Part shown: positions 22,220-33,740 of the stretch, piece after piece
Layout: each line of letters begins with the position of its first letter
Position numbering within the stretch: position 1 is the stretch's first letter
NCBI GenBank assembly: GCA_958299035.1
Contig: CATQJL010000223.1
Span: 76,153,600-76,217,599 of the forward strand
Source: Cylicocyclus nassatus
Taxonomy: Eukaryota > Nematoda > Chromadorea > Rhabditida > Strongylidae
Reading direction: 5' to 3'
Length of the DNA: 64,000 bases
The notes under the pieces: model-generated
Told to the model about the DNA's origin: nothing
What the model saw: only the letters and a program-made list of their open reading frames with translations
Database searches by the model: none
Made by a program: the position numbers and the translations under genes

Positions 22220-23262
22220 ATCTGATTGAATCAAATTCTCAATGACTGTGGACTCATTTTGCTGCAAAATTTTTGAGACTTGTGGAACGGTGAAGACTTG
22301 CAGATATGTAATTCGTAATGTTGTAGCTGTTTGCTCAAAATAAAAATTGGTTTTCTGCAAAGCAAGACTAGATTCAAAGTAATATATCAGCGAATATGTT
22401 TTATATGGATTGAATTCAGCGTGTGCTTCAAGTATTAAAGTGAGTGCAGGGGAAAGGAAATTTCATTGCAAATTCATAATGTATTCAGAAAAATTTTTAC
22501 CTTTTGATGAAACAATGTCAAGAAAAATTAAAGGCCCGTTATGGATTTTTTATATAAAGCGTTTCGTATGCACGAAGCTTTGGAAACAAATTTGGTCTTG
22601 GTAATAGCATAGGGAAAAAGAACGACCGCCCAACACCATTTGATCTTAGTCTATTTCAAGCCATGGAACATGAAAGACTGATGAAACAAGGTTTGCTTGA
22701 AGACATATCAAAAAAATTGCTGGAGAGAGCCGAAAATGGCTTGAAAAATTCACAGGAAAAACGTAAACTTGTTTTGCACCAAGAAAGTGAGGGAAAATTA
22801 GGAAACGGTATGGGGGGTAGGCGGGAGAAGAGCCTAAAAATGTGTTTCGCTCAAAATATAACAGCTTTTTGCTATTTCCCATATGTAATGTTTTTTATCT
22901 CAAATGCATAATTACAAATAATTTTTTCATAAATGAACGAGTGCCACTCTGTTATACTGCATTACAGTGCCTTAAGATCGCACGGGAAGCCTACCCGAAC
23001 CAAACAGAAGCTCCACGGTAGATCCAACGGTTACGATTAATTACGCATCTAAATGTAGCAATTAATGCTATAACGCATAATGTATATAAACTTCTTTAGT
23101 GGGTATCACGTAATCCCATTTGACCTACTACCTTACAGTAACCTCCTTCAAGCGTAAACCCCAAATGAACCAGTCAAAGGTTTCTAGTAGGTCAAATCTA
23201 ATTAACAATGCAATGATGAAATTTGCAGCTAATTTTGGGTTACAAAATGTTTTAAAATCTTT

Positions 23263-23440
23263 ACAAATTTTTGTTTGAGTTTCACTCCTCTCGGGTCGCA
23301 TAGCATCGACGGACAGTCACTGAATACCACCATTTTTTGAATGCCTGATTCCCATGTAACGTCGGAATGCGGACGATTACTGATGCACATGCTAGGACGA
23401 TTGCGGCTTGTCTGAAAGTTTTTCTGTCTCAAATAATAGG
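23263..23440. other. Junction between palindrome and galectin B 3' flank
   Basis: No gene was recognised. This is where the inverted upstream copy ends and the RTE-containing flank of B begins. Confidence 0.3.
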
Positions 23441-23484
23441 GGCACTTTGCAATCGCAGGAGTCCAGTATATCTCATATTCAAAG

Positions 23485-23620
23485 TATCGGACAGTGGTAC
23501 GACCAATGGCCCTGTACGGAGCAGAGTGTTGGCTAGCGACTAATCGTAAGAAGCACCAGCAGACAGCGCACGATGGAGACACGCATTATAAGATGGATAC
23601 TTGTACCCAAAGAAACCGTC
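23485..23620 (+). pseudogene. RTE LINE remnant in galectin B 3' flank
   Basis: Plus-strand translation gives VVRPMALYGAECWLATN, the diagnostic RTE segment, then breaks down. The same region of the RTE is present in the 3' flank of gene A (about 8370), so it was inserted before duplication. Confidence 0.65.
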
Positions 23621-23640
23621 GAAACACCGCGGGACAATGG

Positions 23641-24074
23641 TGAAGACAATGAAGAAAAAGTAGAAGAGAATGAGTTAGTAATTTTTGAAGATTCTTTTTC
23701 AATATAAGATAGGACAGCAAGTCTTACGTCCGATATTAGACGAAGTCAGAAGCTGCAGCTTAAAGAGAGGTCGTATTCCGTGAATAAAGAGAGTATCCGA
23801 GAATTGGAAAAATGTCAAGCGAAGGATAGCTCTGCGCTTCGCTTCGTCCACATTTCTAAATTTGGCTGGATGAAAGATAGAAGGATAGAGAATTCGGCGT
23901 CTTCAACACCTTTACGGGTATGCGGCGAATGCAATCTGCTTCATAGTTAAAGAGGCTACTGAATGCGCGCAAGCCTTTTAGCGACTTGCAGGAGCCAACC
24001 GATTACCAAGTCAGTGTTTTGTCCCCTGGATTACTCTGGTATCAATTCACCAGCTCCGGACCGTAGAGGTTTTG
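23641..24074. other. Duplicated 3' flank of galectin B
   Basis: No gene was found. It aligns in part with 8760-9450 ('tagctctgcgcttc', 'cttgcaggagcc', 'gattactctggta'). Confidence 0.45.
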
Positions 24075-24150
24075 GTTGCCCCACCAAGGATGGAATCAAA
24101 CCTTGGTCGTCTGCATAGCGGCGCCTCATACCACTACGCCACCGTCCACT
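24075..24150 (-). repeat. tRNA-derived SINE-like sequence, copy 2
   Basis: Minus-strand A box TGGCGTAGTGG (24141-24131) and B box GGTTTGATTCC (24102-24092), with the same 'gtatgaggcgcc' turn as copy 1 at 9455-9528. It is more diverged and has no sound acceptor stem. Confidence 0.55.
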
Positions 24151-24949
24151 TTGGATAACTTGATAAAAATGGATTTGTATGCATTTCTCGCAGATTTCAT
24201 TTTATTTCCTTCTTTCACTAGCTTAAAATGGCATGGGCGATCCTTACAGCACTTCGCTACAGGGTAATTCGTGCAGCGTCTATGTATTTCTGAATATATT
24301 TTGACCTTTTTTTTGATCTGTTTAAAAAATGCATCAGTAAAAGTGCTCCGTGGCCGTATCAACGAACCCATTGGGTTCCGGAGCCCATTGGATTCGCTAA
24401 TCCAGTGGTTCCGTGGGTTCCGTGGCTTCGCGAATCCAGTGGGTAAGACTGGCATTCACAAGTGCCCCGCTGGCTTCGCCAACCCATAACGTAATGTGCC
24501 TCTCCAGCTTGTGTACTATTCTCCTCATCTCTCGACACACACGGATTACGCTAAGCCAAAAGCGCCAGCACGCTTGACACGCTTTCGGGAACCCTTATGT
24601 TGGGAAGAATAACATAAATCAATGTTTTGTACGACAAAACTTGCACTTCCTTTATTCTGTTCTTTATTCGAGTACTCAGATAATCGCTGGGGCAGGCGGT
24701 CCACAAACTCGCGCTTTTCTACAGGCGGTCAGCAGAATTTTGGGACGTGGCCAAACCTTCAGTGGGCAGCACTTCCTTCGCGTTCGCATGTTCTGCAAGC
24801 GGGCAGCAATACAGCATGTTTTGCAAGCGCTCGGCAAATAATTTCTTCAGCGCTGGTCAAACTTTCGGCAAGCACTCGGACTCTTTTTACGCAGTTTTGG
24901 GCGTACGCCGAGCAAATGTGAGACTCTATGTGGCAGAGGTGCCATCGAT

Positions 24950-24971
24950 GGTTTAATTACTCAAGTTTAGG
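24950..24971 (+). other. SL1-like 22-mer
   Basis: The sequence agrees with the nematode SL1 spliced leader (as I remember it) at 19 of 22 positions and is followed by GTACC. There is no clear Sm site and the context is inside a transposon-like insertion, so a working SL RNA gene is unlikely. It could be a decayed SL pseudogene, or chance. Confidence 0.25.
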
Positions 24972-25003
24972 GTACCTTCCTAAACTCCCACCATTTTTTT
25001 TAT

Positions 25004-25028
25004 ATTCTCGCGGAAAGTCCGCGAGAAT
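25004..25028. repeat. Perfect 11-bp hairpin
   Basis: ATTCTCGCGGA, loop AAG, TCCGCGAGAAT. It lies 32 bases after the SL1-like sequence. Confidence 0.8.
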
Positions 25029-26652
25029 GCGGCCACTGGTCCGCGACTTATCCACAGAAAACCGCGATTTCTCGGAGCGTTCGTCCAAATTTGACCAAAA
25101 TTATCCCAAATTTCTGCAAGCGGCCCGCTTGCTCAAAATTCGCATGGCCGCCTTCCCCCGGCCAATATCTGAGTATCCTCTCGGACCCAAACATGACTGT
25201 CGAAAATAATGTTTGAAAATGGATGGAAAAAGGAGGGCTCTACTCTTTCTTTGTACAAATGATTTTTGCTCAGAGTTATCTTTTACCTCGTAAAAGGATA
25301 TCAGCCACATTTTTCGAAGATTGCGCGACATAGCTGATATCCACGAATCCGCATAGTTTGAACAACTAACATGATGCAAGGAGTAGCTAAATTTTATTCT
25401 GTGGATGCTTTTGCTGTACACGAAAAGTAAAACTATGCCTTTTTTCAAACTCCTACTTTCAAACGAAATTTTCATTCATTAGTGGCAAGGCATATTCGCA
25501 GGAATCGCTCGAGTGCTTTTGTCCATTTGTATTTCTTGTGCGAGGATACCCGAATGGTAGTGTGAGTACATTTTCCTTAGATTAAAATGTGCAAAGGGAT
25601 CACGACGGAGTTCTAATCTCTATGACGTAAACTAATACGTGATTACCATGATTACTAGTGTCCCTCACCCCCCCCCATTACTTTTTATAATCCACGAGAT
25701 CAAGCAACAAACGATTTTGATTAAAAACCGTTTTTTTCTTTTTTTAATGCGCTTGCCTACTGACTTGATCGGAATGGAAGCAAAAACTCTTTTATTAATT
25801 TGCGGAACAAACGAAAATAGACAACCAAATACATAATCACAAATGCAGGCAGACGCTCTGCTTCCTATATGAGGCTCCATCCGCCGCAGAAGTGTCAGAA
25901 AATTTCTAAGATAGCATGAGCAAACATCCGCAAGGCTTAAGGCTCTTAAAATTTGACGCAAAAAAAACTCCGTCAAAAGGCCCGTTTGCGACTTTTCCGA
26001 GACTGCCAAATTGTGTCTGGCATCAAGTTTCCTAGTCCTACATCTCATTGAACTTGTCAGAAATTATCAGCAAAATTCCTATCAGTTATAAAGAATATGG
26101 GAATTTTTTCTGTTACTAGTAACAACCATCCCTGCTTATGAAAGTCCACATAATACCCAGGAAAGGTAATGGGTTCGCATGTAAATAACCCACTAACCCA
26201 CTGAGGAATTTGCACCGTGCTTGAGTTCGCCAACCCATCGCTCAGTGATTTCCAGAACCCACAAGAACTGAGTAACTTGATTCGTAAATGCCGATATGCC
26301 TGCCATTCGGGTTGGCGGACCCACTGATTACGTTCGTGAATACCGGTTCCGGAACCCACTGGGTTCGTTGATGAATATGGCTACTGGTGTAAACGAGACC
26401 ATGTCAAAAAAAACCGAAAGTCAATTGTATGCATATCATTGTGTCTCTGCGCTACGAATGATTACGAACAATTTCAGCAAATTATGTGCGAATTTATTGA
26501 TAACAAGTGAAAAACAGATGATATCGGAATAGCAAATGCTTGTGATAAAATGAATTTTTTTCGGAAAAAAGGGATCATAACTGTTAACATGATCAACGTA
26601 TAAATACGGAGCAAATGTATTGTTTTAGGCAATACTTATTGATCGATAGTGA

Positions 26653-29600
26653 TTAGACAAACTCGATATTGGTCACTTCGATATCACCATCAATCCTCAT
26701 TCCAATGTAGTCTTCGGTTGGCTGGGAAGTGCGATGTTCGAATGTACCAATGCGCTCGTTGTTTACGAAGATCTCAAAAAAAAATTCGTCAAGGAAACTG
26801 GCCAGAAAATTTTCTAAAAAATTTTTTGAGTTATTTTCATATAAGAACGCCAGAAAGAAATAAAGTTGGCGCATTACGGTAAGTATACCATGGTAAAATA
26901 AAGATACGGTAAGTGTAGGCAAGACTGGCAGCTTACAGGATCACACGCTAGGTAAGCTCACCTGAATGGAATAGGGTTCATTTTCGATTTTGAGATCAAA
27001 ACCATGATTTTTCTCAAATGGGAATGGTCCTTCACGCTCTTCCCTGCCCCATACACCACCTTTTTGGCAGTTTCGAACAATCTGTAACGGAGCCACAGTA
27101 TGATTAGCATTTGTGACCTTCAATTTTTTTCTACTTACCTGCTTATCCTTGAATCTGGGGTTGAAATGGAACAAGACATCTCCGCCCCTGCCTAGAAGGT
27201 CCAAATTCCAACGGTCACCTCTAGGAATAGCATGCATCAGGATGCTTTGACCTATATCGAAAAATTTAGAATCATTTTTATGTTATGTGCGGATTCTGAA
27301 TGAAAAAACGTACCCGCTCGCAAATTTCCATCCGGGAATGCTGTTTCCCATGGGATATTGTAGTACCTGCAATGAAAAGCACTCTACCTCACCGTAATAA
27401 TTTTGATGGTCCCATACCTTCCACCCCAGTGAACTCCAGACAGGGTACAGTCACCCTTGATTTGAAGGTAGTCGATGGCATCGTAACCCATGCGATGTTT
27501 GTAAACGTGAACTTTTTTCTCATCACACCAGATTTCAAAACCATCTTCTTGAACCCTGGAAGGAAAATATCAACATAAGCGTCGAACCTTGTTTACGGAG
27601 GCAGAGTCAGCATCGTTCCAGCGCCGTTCCAACACCGTGCCAGAACTGCGCAAGTGGTCGAGGTCGGCGATCGATGCCGAACTCCTCCAATACGGTTTCG
27701 GTACAGAGCACGGGTAGCACGGCATTCTACTGCCACAGCGCTGCCATGACAAGGGCACGGCAATGGCACGGCCGGAACGGCGCTGGAACGGCGCCAACAG
27801 AAGCGCAATCTGACTGCAGTTTCCAAAAATGCCACATTGATCTGCATCTCCAAAAAGAATATTCCGTGGGCAATCCTTCACTGATGCAAATTTTAAAAGT
27901 TGAAGTTTCATGACCCTTTCAAGTTCTTCCGCTATGACATGAAAACTTAAGAAAAAAAGTATAAATGACGAAATAGGGGGCTAAACGACTGCAAACAATT
28001 TCGTAAAATTCTATCCATATTTTGATGCAAATTTTGAACACCAAACGAACTACTCGTTCTTAAATGTTATCAGCGAAGAAAAGACCATTGTTTTTGCTTA
28101 TCCTGGAAGAAATTATTTGCGTTGCCAAAAAAACAATTATGCTCTTCTTGAGTTAAAAACTTACCTAATCTTAAGGTCGTATGCCTCGCCTTGCTTATAT
28201 GGCATCGATTCGCGTTCTTCTTTTCCCCAGGCTCCATTCTAAACAAAACATTCATGAGTCCAATGCTATTCTCATCTTTTTCTAGCTTAGGATAATTCGA
28301 AAATATTCAAAATTACGAAAAGTTGATACCATGTAGCTGTTCATGACTATCTTCTTTTCGTCAAAACGAAGATTGATGTGAAGAACACACTGTCCAGGAT
28401 CAATCGAAGGTGCACCATGGAGAAGATTGACTTCAACTCTGAAATCAAGAAATGATCTTATTTTCAACTTTATTTTTTTCGGGTACTATAAAATATATAA
28501 GCTAAAGAGCCAAAACTACCTTCCCCGACGTTTTCAAGAATTTCGGTAAGGAAGAACAGAAAGAGGGGACGGGACATCAAAAAACTTCAGCGACGCAGAC
28601 AATGCACAAGCGCGACCGCAGCGGCTTGCCTGTGTCTGCGTCTCTGCAGCCCCCATTATCTGTACGCGACTCGAAGACATCAAAACCGCATGCAGCAGTT
28701 AGCGCAGCTTGTACATTGCCTATCATGAGGAATGACGGGGAAATAGCAAGTTCCCGTCCCCTCGCCTCCCCCTCACAAAGATTAATTGATTTAGAACCTC
28801 TGTTATCCTACCTATTAGCATCCTTATTTATCCTTCCATGGATATCTAGAGTCTGTCCAGCTTTTAGCGGTTGTCCGAGCTTGGTTACATAGGGCACAGG
28901 AATTGGTGCATCTCCGGGATGAGCCTGCAATAATCACATAAGCAAGAAGGGAAAACTTACAATGAAATCAGTACTTTAAAAATCGATATTTGGGAAATTA
29001 GTCGCTACTTAAGGAAAAGTGGAGTTCCCAATTTTGAAATGATAATATTTTTCAAAACAATTGTTTACAAAGCATAAAGTTTTTGAATTCACAAACTTCA
29101 ACATAGCACAGAGTTTCGCACTGCTCGGGATCCAGCATGTCAGTAATAGTACCCCACAACTCTTTGTCCCCCTCCCCCCCTTTGTCTATGCCGCAATTCA
29201 TTCATTTTTTGCAGCCCTATTACGAATGCGATAAAGTGCATATTGCAATGCAATCTATGATTTCGCAATGCTAGATTGGGACTTGGTCACTGAGGTTTGT
29301 CTACACCCAATCCCTCTTCCACCTCCTTTTTCTTTTCAACTTCCCTCAACGTCATTTTTGACTCATTTCGGTGTTCCTCTGCAATTTTTCGTTTTGATAA
29401 AAATTAGCAATATTGCTGACAGAAGCAACCATTTGAAATGTAGTTGGGGAAGAATGCAATACAGGTCGGAAAAGAGCGCACATCCAAATTCCCTATCCCT
29501 CTCCCACCTCCCCCCCCCTCATCCCAACTCTTCCCCCTTTCTCAAGCATTTTCCTGATATCTGCACTCAATGGTGCAACGAAAGTTGAATGATTAGTAAA

Positions 29601-32600
29601 CTCCCGCGAGATCCACAAATGGGAAACCTTATTTCCTCTAGAGGTTTTATGAAAAATTGTGCAGTTTCTTCTCCCATCGTGTGTCTCTTCTAATGTTGAG
29701 AGAAACCAAAATCTGCAGCAAAAACCCAAAAGATATATTTATGATCTCAGAATGATTTTTTGAGCTTGAGAGAGAGTTTTCGAACACATCTGGAAGTGAT
29801 GAAAATGGCTACACAAAGCTCATTCTCAGCATTTGAAAAATTGAGAAAAGATAAGAAAATTCATGCTGAATAAGACTTGATACTAAAATCAATCTAAAAT
29901 AGTAAAATAATATCAAAAATACTAAAATCAACACTATCAATAATTCATGTGGTCTCGAAATCTCTACATCATTCTGGTATTTTTCCGTCCAGTTTCAAGG
30001 TATGACTGCTGAAAGTGATATCGAGACCACATGAATTATTGATTTTAGTGCTGAAATTGTCTTATTTTTCCTAATTTTTTAACTCTTTTCCCAATTTTTC
30101 AAATGCTGAGAATGAGCTTCGTGTGATCGATAAAATGCTAAACGACAGGAATTTTTATTAAAAAATTTTTCGGTCAAGTTTCACCTTCCTTTACTGCACA
30201 CAAGTTTCAAGAAAAATCGAAAATGAATCACTACCTCTGTTTAAATAGTTTACTGATCATGGATCACTGACTTTAATCGCGTTGTGCAAGCGAATAACGA
30301 TAACCTTGGCAAATAAACCGCTGTTTGAACTATCTACCGCAACGCTATCAGAATGTGACTCTACTCTTTCCCCTCCCCCCCCCCCCCGCTTAGTCACCCA
30401 GATACTTTCATCGTTGTCAATCAACTCATTCAAAAGGTATAGGTGAGCCATGCTCGTTATTGTTGGATACGTGCTACCATGGTGACTCACTAAAGATCGT
30501 AAAGTGACAAAAAAAGTGAGCGAAGTGAATGTGGTGGGGGGAGGAGCAGCTAAAATTTCACTACAATGAAACGATTTGATTTTCAAGTTATTCAGCCAGC
30601 ATTCCTCCGCTAGCCATAAATTGGCTAGTACAGCAAACAAACGAAAGAGACTCTTGCAAACGCAATCCTCTTTCAGCGTTCAAAAAATTTCAGCGCACTG
30701 AATGGAAAGCACTTCCCTCCCCCCTTCGAAAGCATAGCAGCTTAGCAAACAAACTGTTTCGACACTGAAATGCAAGATTTTTAAAAAGGACGGGGTGATG
30801 GAGATCCGATTCAGTAAATAATCAATTATTCAAAGTAATGTTTCAGAATTTTTACGAGATTTTTCAACAGAACATTTGAGGAATAACTTCAGCCAGCTAA
30901 AGATTTCCAAAAAATGAGATGTTCAGAACGCATTTCGCATTTGCATTTCCATTTACAAAGATCAAAATCTTTTTAGAAACAAAAATTCACTTATATTGAT
31001 AGATATAAAAAATGAAAATCTGAATGAGGGTTAAAATACAATAACGGCCTAAAAGAAGTCTCAAAAATGTTCTCGGGAAAATACAAGTGTGCTTACAAAA
31101 AAAATCGCACGACTCGGGTTCTGGTTCAAATTTGTTAACGATGGTAGAAAAATCCAGTTTTCTTAGCTTGTAAATCTCAGTTAAAACTGATGCAAGTGCA
31201 CCTGAACAATTTTTTGTTTTCAAGAAATTTCGTTTTGCTATAATCTCAACAGCACTGGTTATTGAACAGCAGTTTTGCCATCGTATAGCACCGCATTTAG
31301 GTCATGGGCAGCAATTATCTTTCATCGGCCCAGACCTTCAATACATGAACCAGAAATAGTTACTTTGGTTCAAATAACTTGAAAGCCCATCTTTTTAGAG
31401 CAAAATCAAAAACAATATCTAATTCTGAGGCGGGAGGACACAGGAAGAAATGCAGCTTTTCTGTAAACAATTCGAATACAAGATATATTTTCTTGGTGTT
31501 ACTACAACTGAAAAGCTAAAAACCTTTTGAATGGCCTTCACTGCATGTCATTCGAAAAAACTTATTTTTAAGAACTCATGCTATACGACTGCTACATGAC
31601 GAAAGCAAGATAATCTTTGAAAAATGCGAGTTTTTGCATGCATTCATGAACGATGGTAAAAAGGAAGAAACTATGTATAGACTTTTCAGCAATCAAAGTG
31701 TGATTTTTACCCCTTCCCTTGGAACGAACTAAAAAATTACTTGTTCTAAAGGTTATGCTCTTCAATACCAGATGTTACTTACCCCAACCCACAACTGCCG
31801 GCATTCCCCAATTACCAAGCATACCAACTGTCTTCTATGCATTACGAGATATGGAAGAAATTTTCATGAGGAATGGTATAAGAGAAGATTCCTAATTAGG
31901 AAACATAGAATGTTTTACCAGATGTCTGTATTTTTTTAGACGAGATAATGTGCATTGCGAGGCATTGGTAATTTATGAAGAAACTAATTGCTCGAAAAGA
32001 TTTGTTTGTAACAAAGATTTAGAAAACATAGAACGGCATATTTGTAAGAGCTTTCGGAAGTATAAAAGATCTAAGACCAATGATATGACTAGAATTCCAC
32101 GCAAAGCTGATAAGAGATAAGAGCAGTTTATTCAAGCTACTGTTTACAAGAAAAGACTTGCCGTTTTTGTCCATCAAGAAAACAAATGTAAACAATCTTA
32201 TCGCAATCTTCGCCCAAGGTCTTTTCCCGGAAATTATCGAACAACAATTTTCCGCAAATGGCGACTCGTGCAATTCTAATCAAGTGGTCTCACGAGCACG
32301 CAGGAGAGCAGCTCTTTTTCTAGAGCGCACCGGTCAAAGACCGGAGGCTCTCGAAGGATTTTCTGCTTTGATCTATAGTCTACGGCCTGGTAATAAGGAG
32401 AAGAGGTAATTAAGACAGGTTCTGTGTATGCAGCGAACACACTTATATAAATCAATCATCCGCTATAAAATGTTGTTGTCGATAAGGATTTCGAAGAGAT
32501 TTTACAGGCTTGCGCTTCGATCGATTAGAGTGTTTAGGCTAAGAACTAGGAAACCGAAATGAAAAATTAGAAAAAAAAGACAAGAAACTCTTTTATAGAA

Positions 32601-33669
32601 TCTTCTACGAAAAAATAAATTAAATTAACAAAATCATCGTAAATCATAGCAAAACTCACAACTGAAAATATATAAACCAAGGCAAAATTTGGAAGAAAAG
32701 CTGTGACAAAATGGTCATGGTATTTTTCTCATAAATTATGATGAATATTTCTGTCCCTCTCCCCTACCTTTAAATTCTTCTTTCAGTCTCATTTTTAGAC
32801 TGACATTTTCGCCCTCTGTTTCCAGATTTTCCCCCAAGAAGATCAGCAACATACTTCACTTTTTGTGGACTAGGTTACACTTTCTTCCTTTTGACAAGGA
32901 TGATAGAAAGGGTAGGTGATTCATTATAAACGTTGTTAAGAACGCCCATGTACGAACAATCAAAATATGCACTTTGGAAACATATATGGGAAGTTGTGTG
33001 CCGTGGACGTAGAAACAATTCTTGAATAAGAAATTATGCGAACGATTCAGCAATGGAAAATCTGATATCCATTGGTGTTTTAGCGAAAATTCAAAGAGAA
33101 AGGACCTGAAGTTTGAAGAATAAAAGAATTTATGAGACTTAGTGAATTTTTTGTTGAGTAACGGCTCAAAAGGAAATTTATTTATTTACTTACTCATGAA
33201 ATCCGCAGGCAAGATGCTTCAAAAGATGAAAGAATGAACTGCCATTGAAAAAAAATCTAACAATCTCTTCCGTATAAATGCTTTCAATCGACAATATTCG
33301 ATTAGAAAACACTATTTAATTCCTTTCATTCACTAAAATCGAACACATGGAACTTGAAACTTGACGAAAATTGGAAAAATTAAATTATAACTCAAAAGTA
33401 TCGACTGCATAACATCGAAAATATTCATAGGACATGACTTTTATAAGGGAAATTATAAAAGTTTGATCATAATTTGTAAGATCGACTGTATAAAACTCAA
33501 AGTATATAATTACGATTCTGTTTGATAAAAGTGTTGAGATATCAATAATTTGAAAAATTGTTTGTATAAACTTGAAAAAGTATTTTAGGACCCTCAACAC
33601 TCTTCCGCCTTGCATTTTCGTGACTCAGAATCTTAGAAAAAGCCAAGTATGCGATGAACAACTCACCAT
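26653..33669 (-). CDS. Galectin B, tandem-repeat (two-CRD) lectin, lec family
   Basis: Beta-galactoside-binding lectin of 280 aa. Exons 5'->3': 33669-33667 (ATG only), 28924-28812, 28438-28330, 28238-28165, 27555-27418, 27366-27314, 27251-27139, 27081-26962, 26772-26653. Splice sites are GT..AG (the final acceptor is TTTGAG) and phases total 843 coding bases. CRD1 has H59/N61/R63 (HINLRF), N72, W79, E82, R84 (WGKEER). CRD2 has H192/N194/R196 (HFNPRF), N205, W212, E215, R217 (WGREER). Both sugar-binding sites therefore look complete. There is no signal peptide. It is the most compact of the three genes (intron 8 is 189 bp, intron 1 is 4.7 kb) and its introns hold the fewest insertions. I chose the ATG exon because exon 2 has no in-frame Met and the ATG plus donor is conserved in A and C. 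Confidence 0.93.
27580..27930. repeat. GC-rich intron 4 block, copy B
   Basis: Counterpart of 12780-13110 and 51590-51940. It shares 'agaagcgcaatctga' and 'cgtgggcaatccttcactga'. Confidence 0.55.
28592..28642. repeat. Hairpin in galectin intron 2
   Basis: Arms GACGCAGACA (28592-28601) and TGTCTGCGTC (28633-28642) surround a GC-rich loop. The arms are intact in gene C (near 52596-52650) and imperfect in gene A (near 14178-14230). The same motif occurs in element D2 (near 54137-54155). Confidence 0.6.
29811..30124. mobile_element. Palindromic MITE in intron 1 of B (314 bp)
   Basis: Outer arms ACACAAAGCTCATTCTCAGC and GCTGAGAATGAGCTTCGTGT are inverted repeats that continue through 'atttgaaaaattg'. 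Inner arms AATAATTCATGTGGTCTCGA and its exact inverse pair near 29938-30039. It was not seen in A or C. The target duplication was not resolved. Confidence 0.7.
32217..32405. other. Conserved block in galectin intron 1, copy B
   Basis: Counterpart of 19017-19195 and 55434-55617. A plus-strand frame of 83 codons (32158-32409) covers it, but the frame is broken in the other two copies. Confidence 0.5.
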
Positions 33670-33740
33670 CGCGACGTCGATCGAGCTGCGAATGTCGTTC
33701 GGAGCCGTTTTTCGTTGGTCTGCCTGACCACGCCCCCCGC
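33670..33740 (-). promoter_or_regulatory. Exon 1 leader and proximal promoter of galectin B
   Basis: Upstream of the ATG, on the minus strand, is CGCAGCTCGATCGACGTCGC, and further upstream GGGCGTGGTCAGGCAGACCA. The block is nearly identical in gene C and close in gene A, which supports a shared function as leader or core promoter. Confidence 0.5.

Larger units (their letters stand above)
20520..23262. repeat. Large palindrome upstream of galectin A
   Basis: The left arm (about 20520-21905) is the upstream region of gene A. The right arm (about 22240-23262) is an inverted copy of the same region: 'gtaggtcaaatgg' at about 20650 matches 'ccatttgacctac' at about 23118, and 'gcaaaacagttttcatattt' matches its inverse near 22855. 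The arms extend to within roughly 150 bp of exon 1, but the inverted arm has no exon 1. The left arm is longer because it carries a solo LTR and about 200 bp of extra DNA near 20870-21095. Similar single-copy DNA lies upstream of B (33850-34900). Confidence 0.82.
24341..26385. mobile_element. About 2-kb inverted-repeat element in the galectin B 3' flank
   Basis: The flank of gene A runs without a break from 'atgcatcaataaa' to 'ggccatgtcaaaa' (about 9700-9750). In the B flank the same points are about 2 kb apart. The inserted DNA starts with GTATCAACGAACCCATTGGG and ends with the inverse (CCCACTGGGTTCGTTGATG), followed inward at both ends by repeated 'aacccactgg'-like iterons. No transposase frame is visible: the frames at 24622-24956 and 25665-26048 match nothing known. 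The target duplication was not resolved. Confidence 0.6.

Noticed and set aside
32158..32409. Possible small gene in intron 1 of galectin B (83 codons)
   Set aside because: The same DNA is conserved in A and C, but there the frame is broken. Conservation is not at the protein level.
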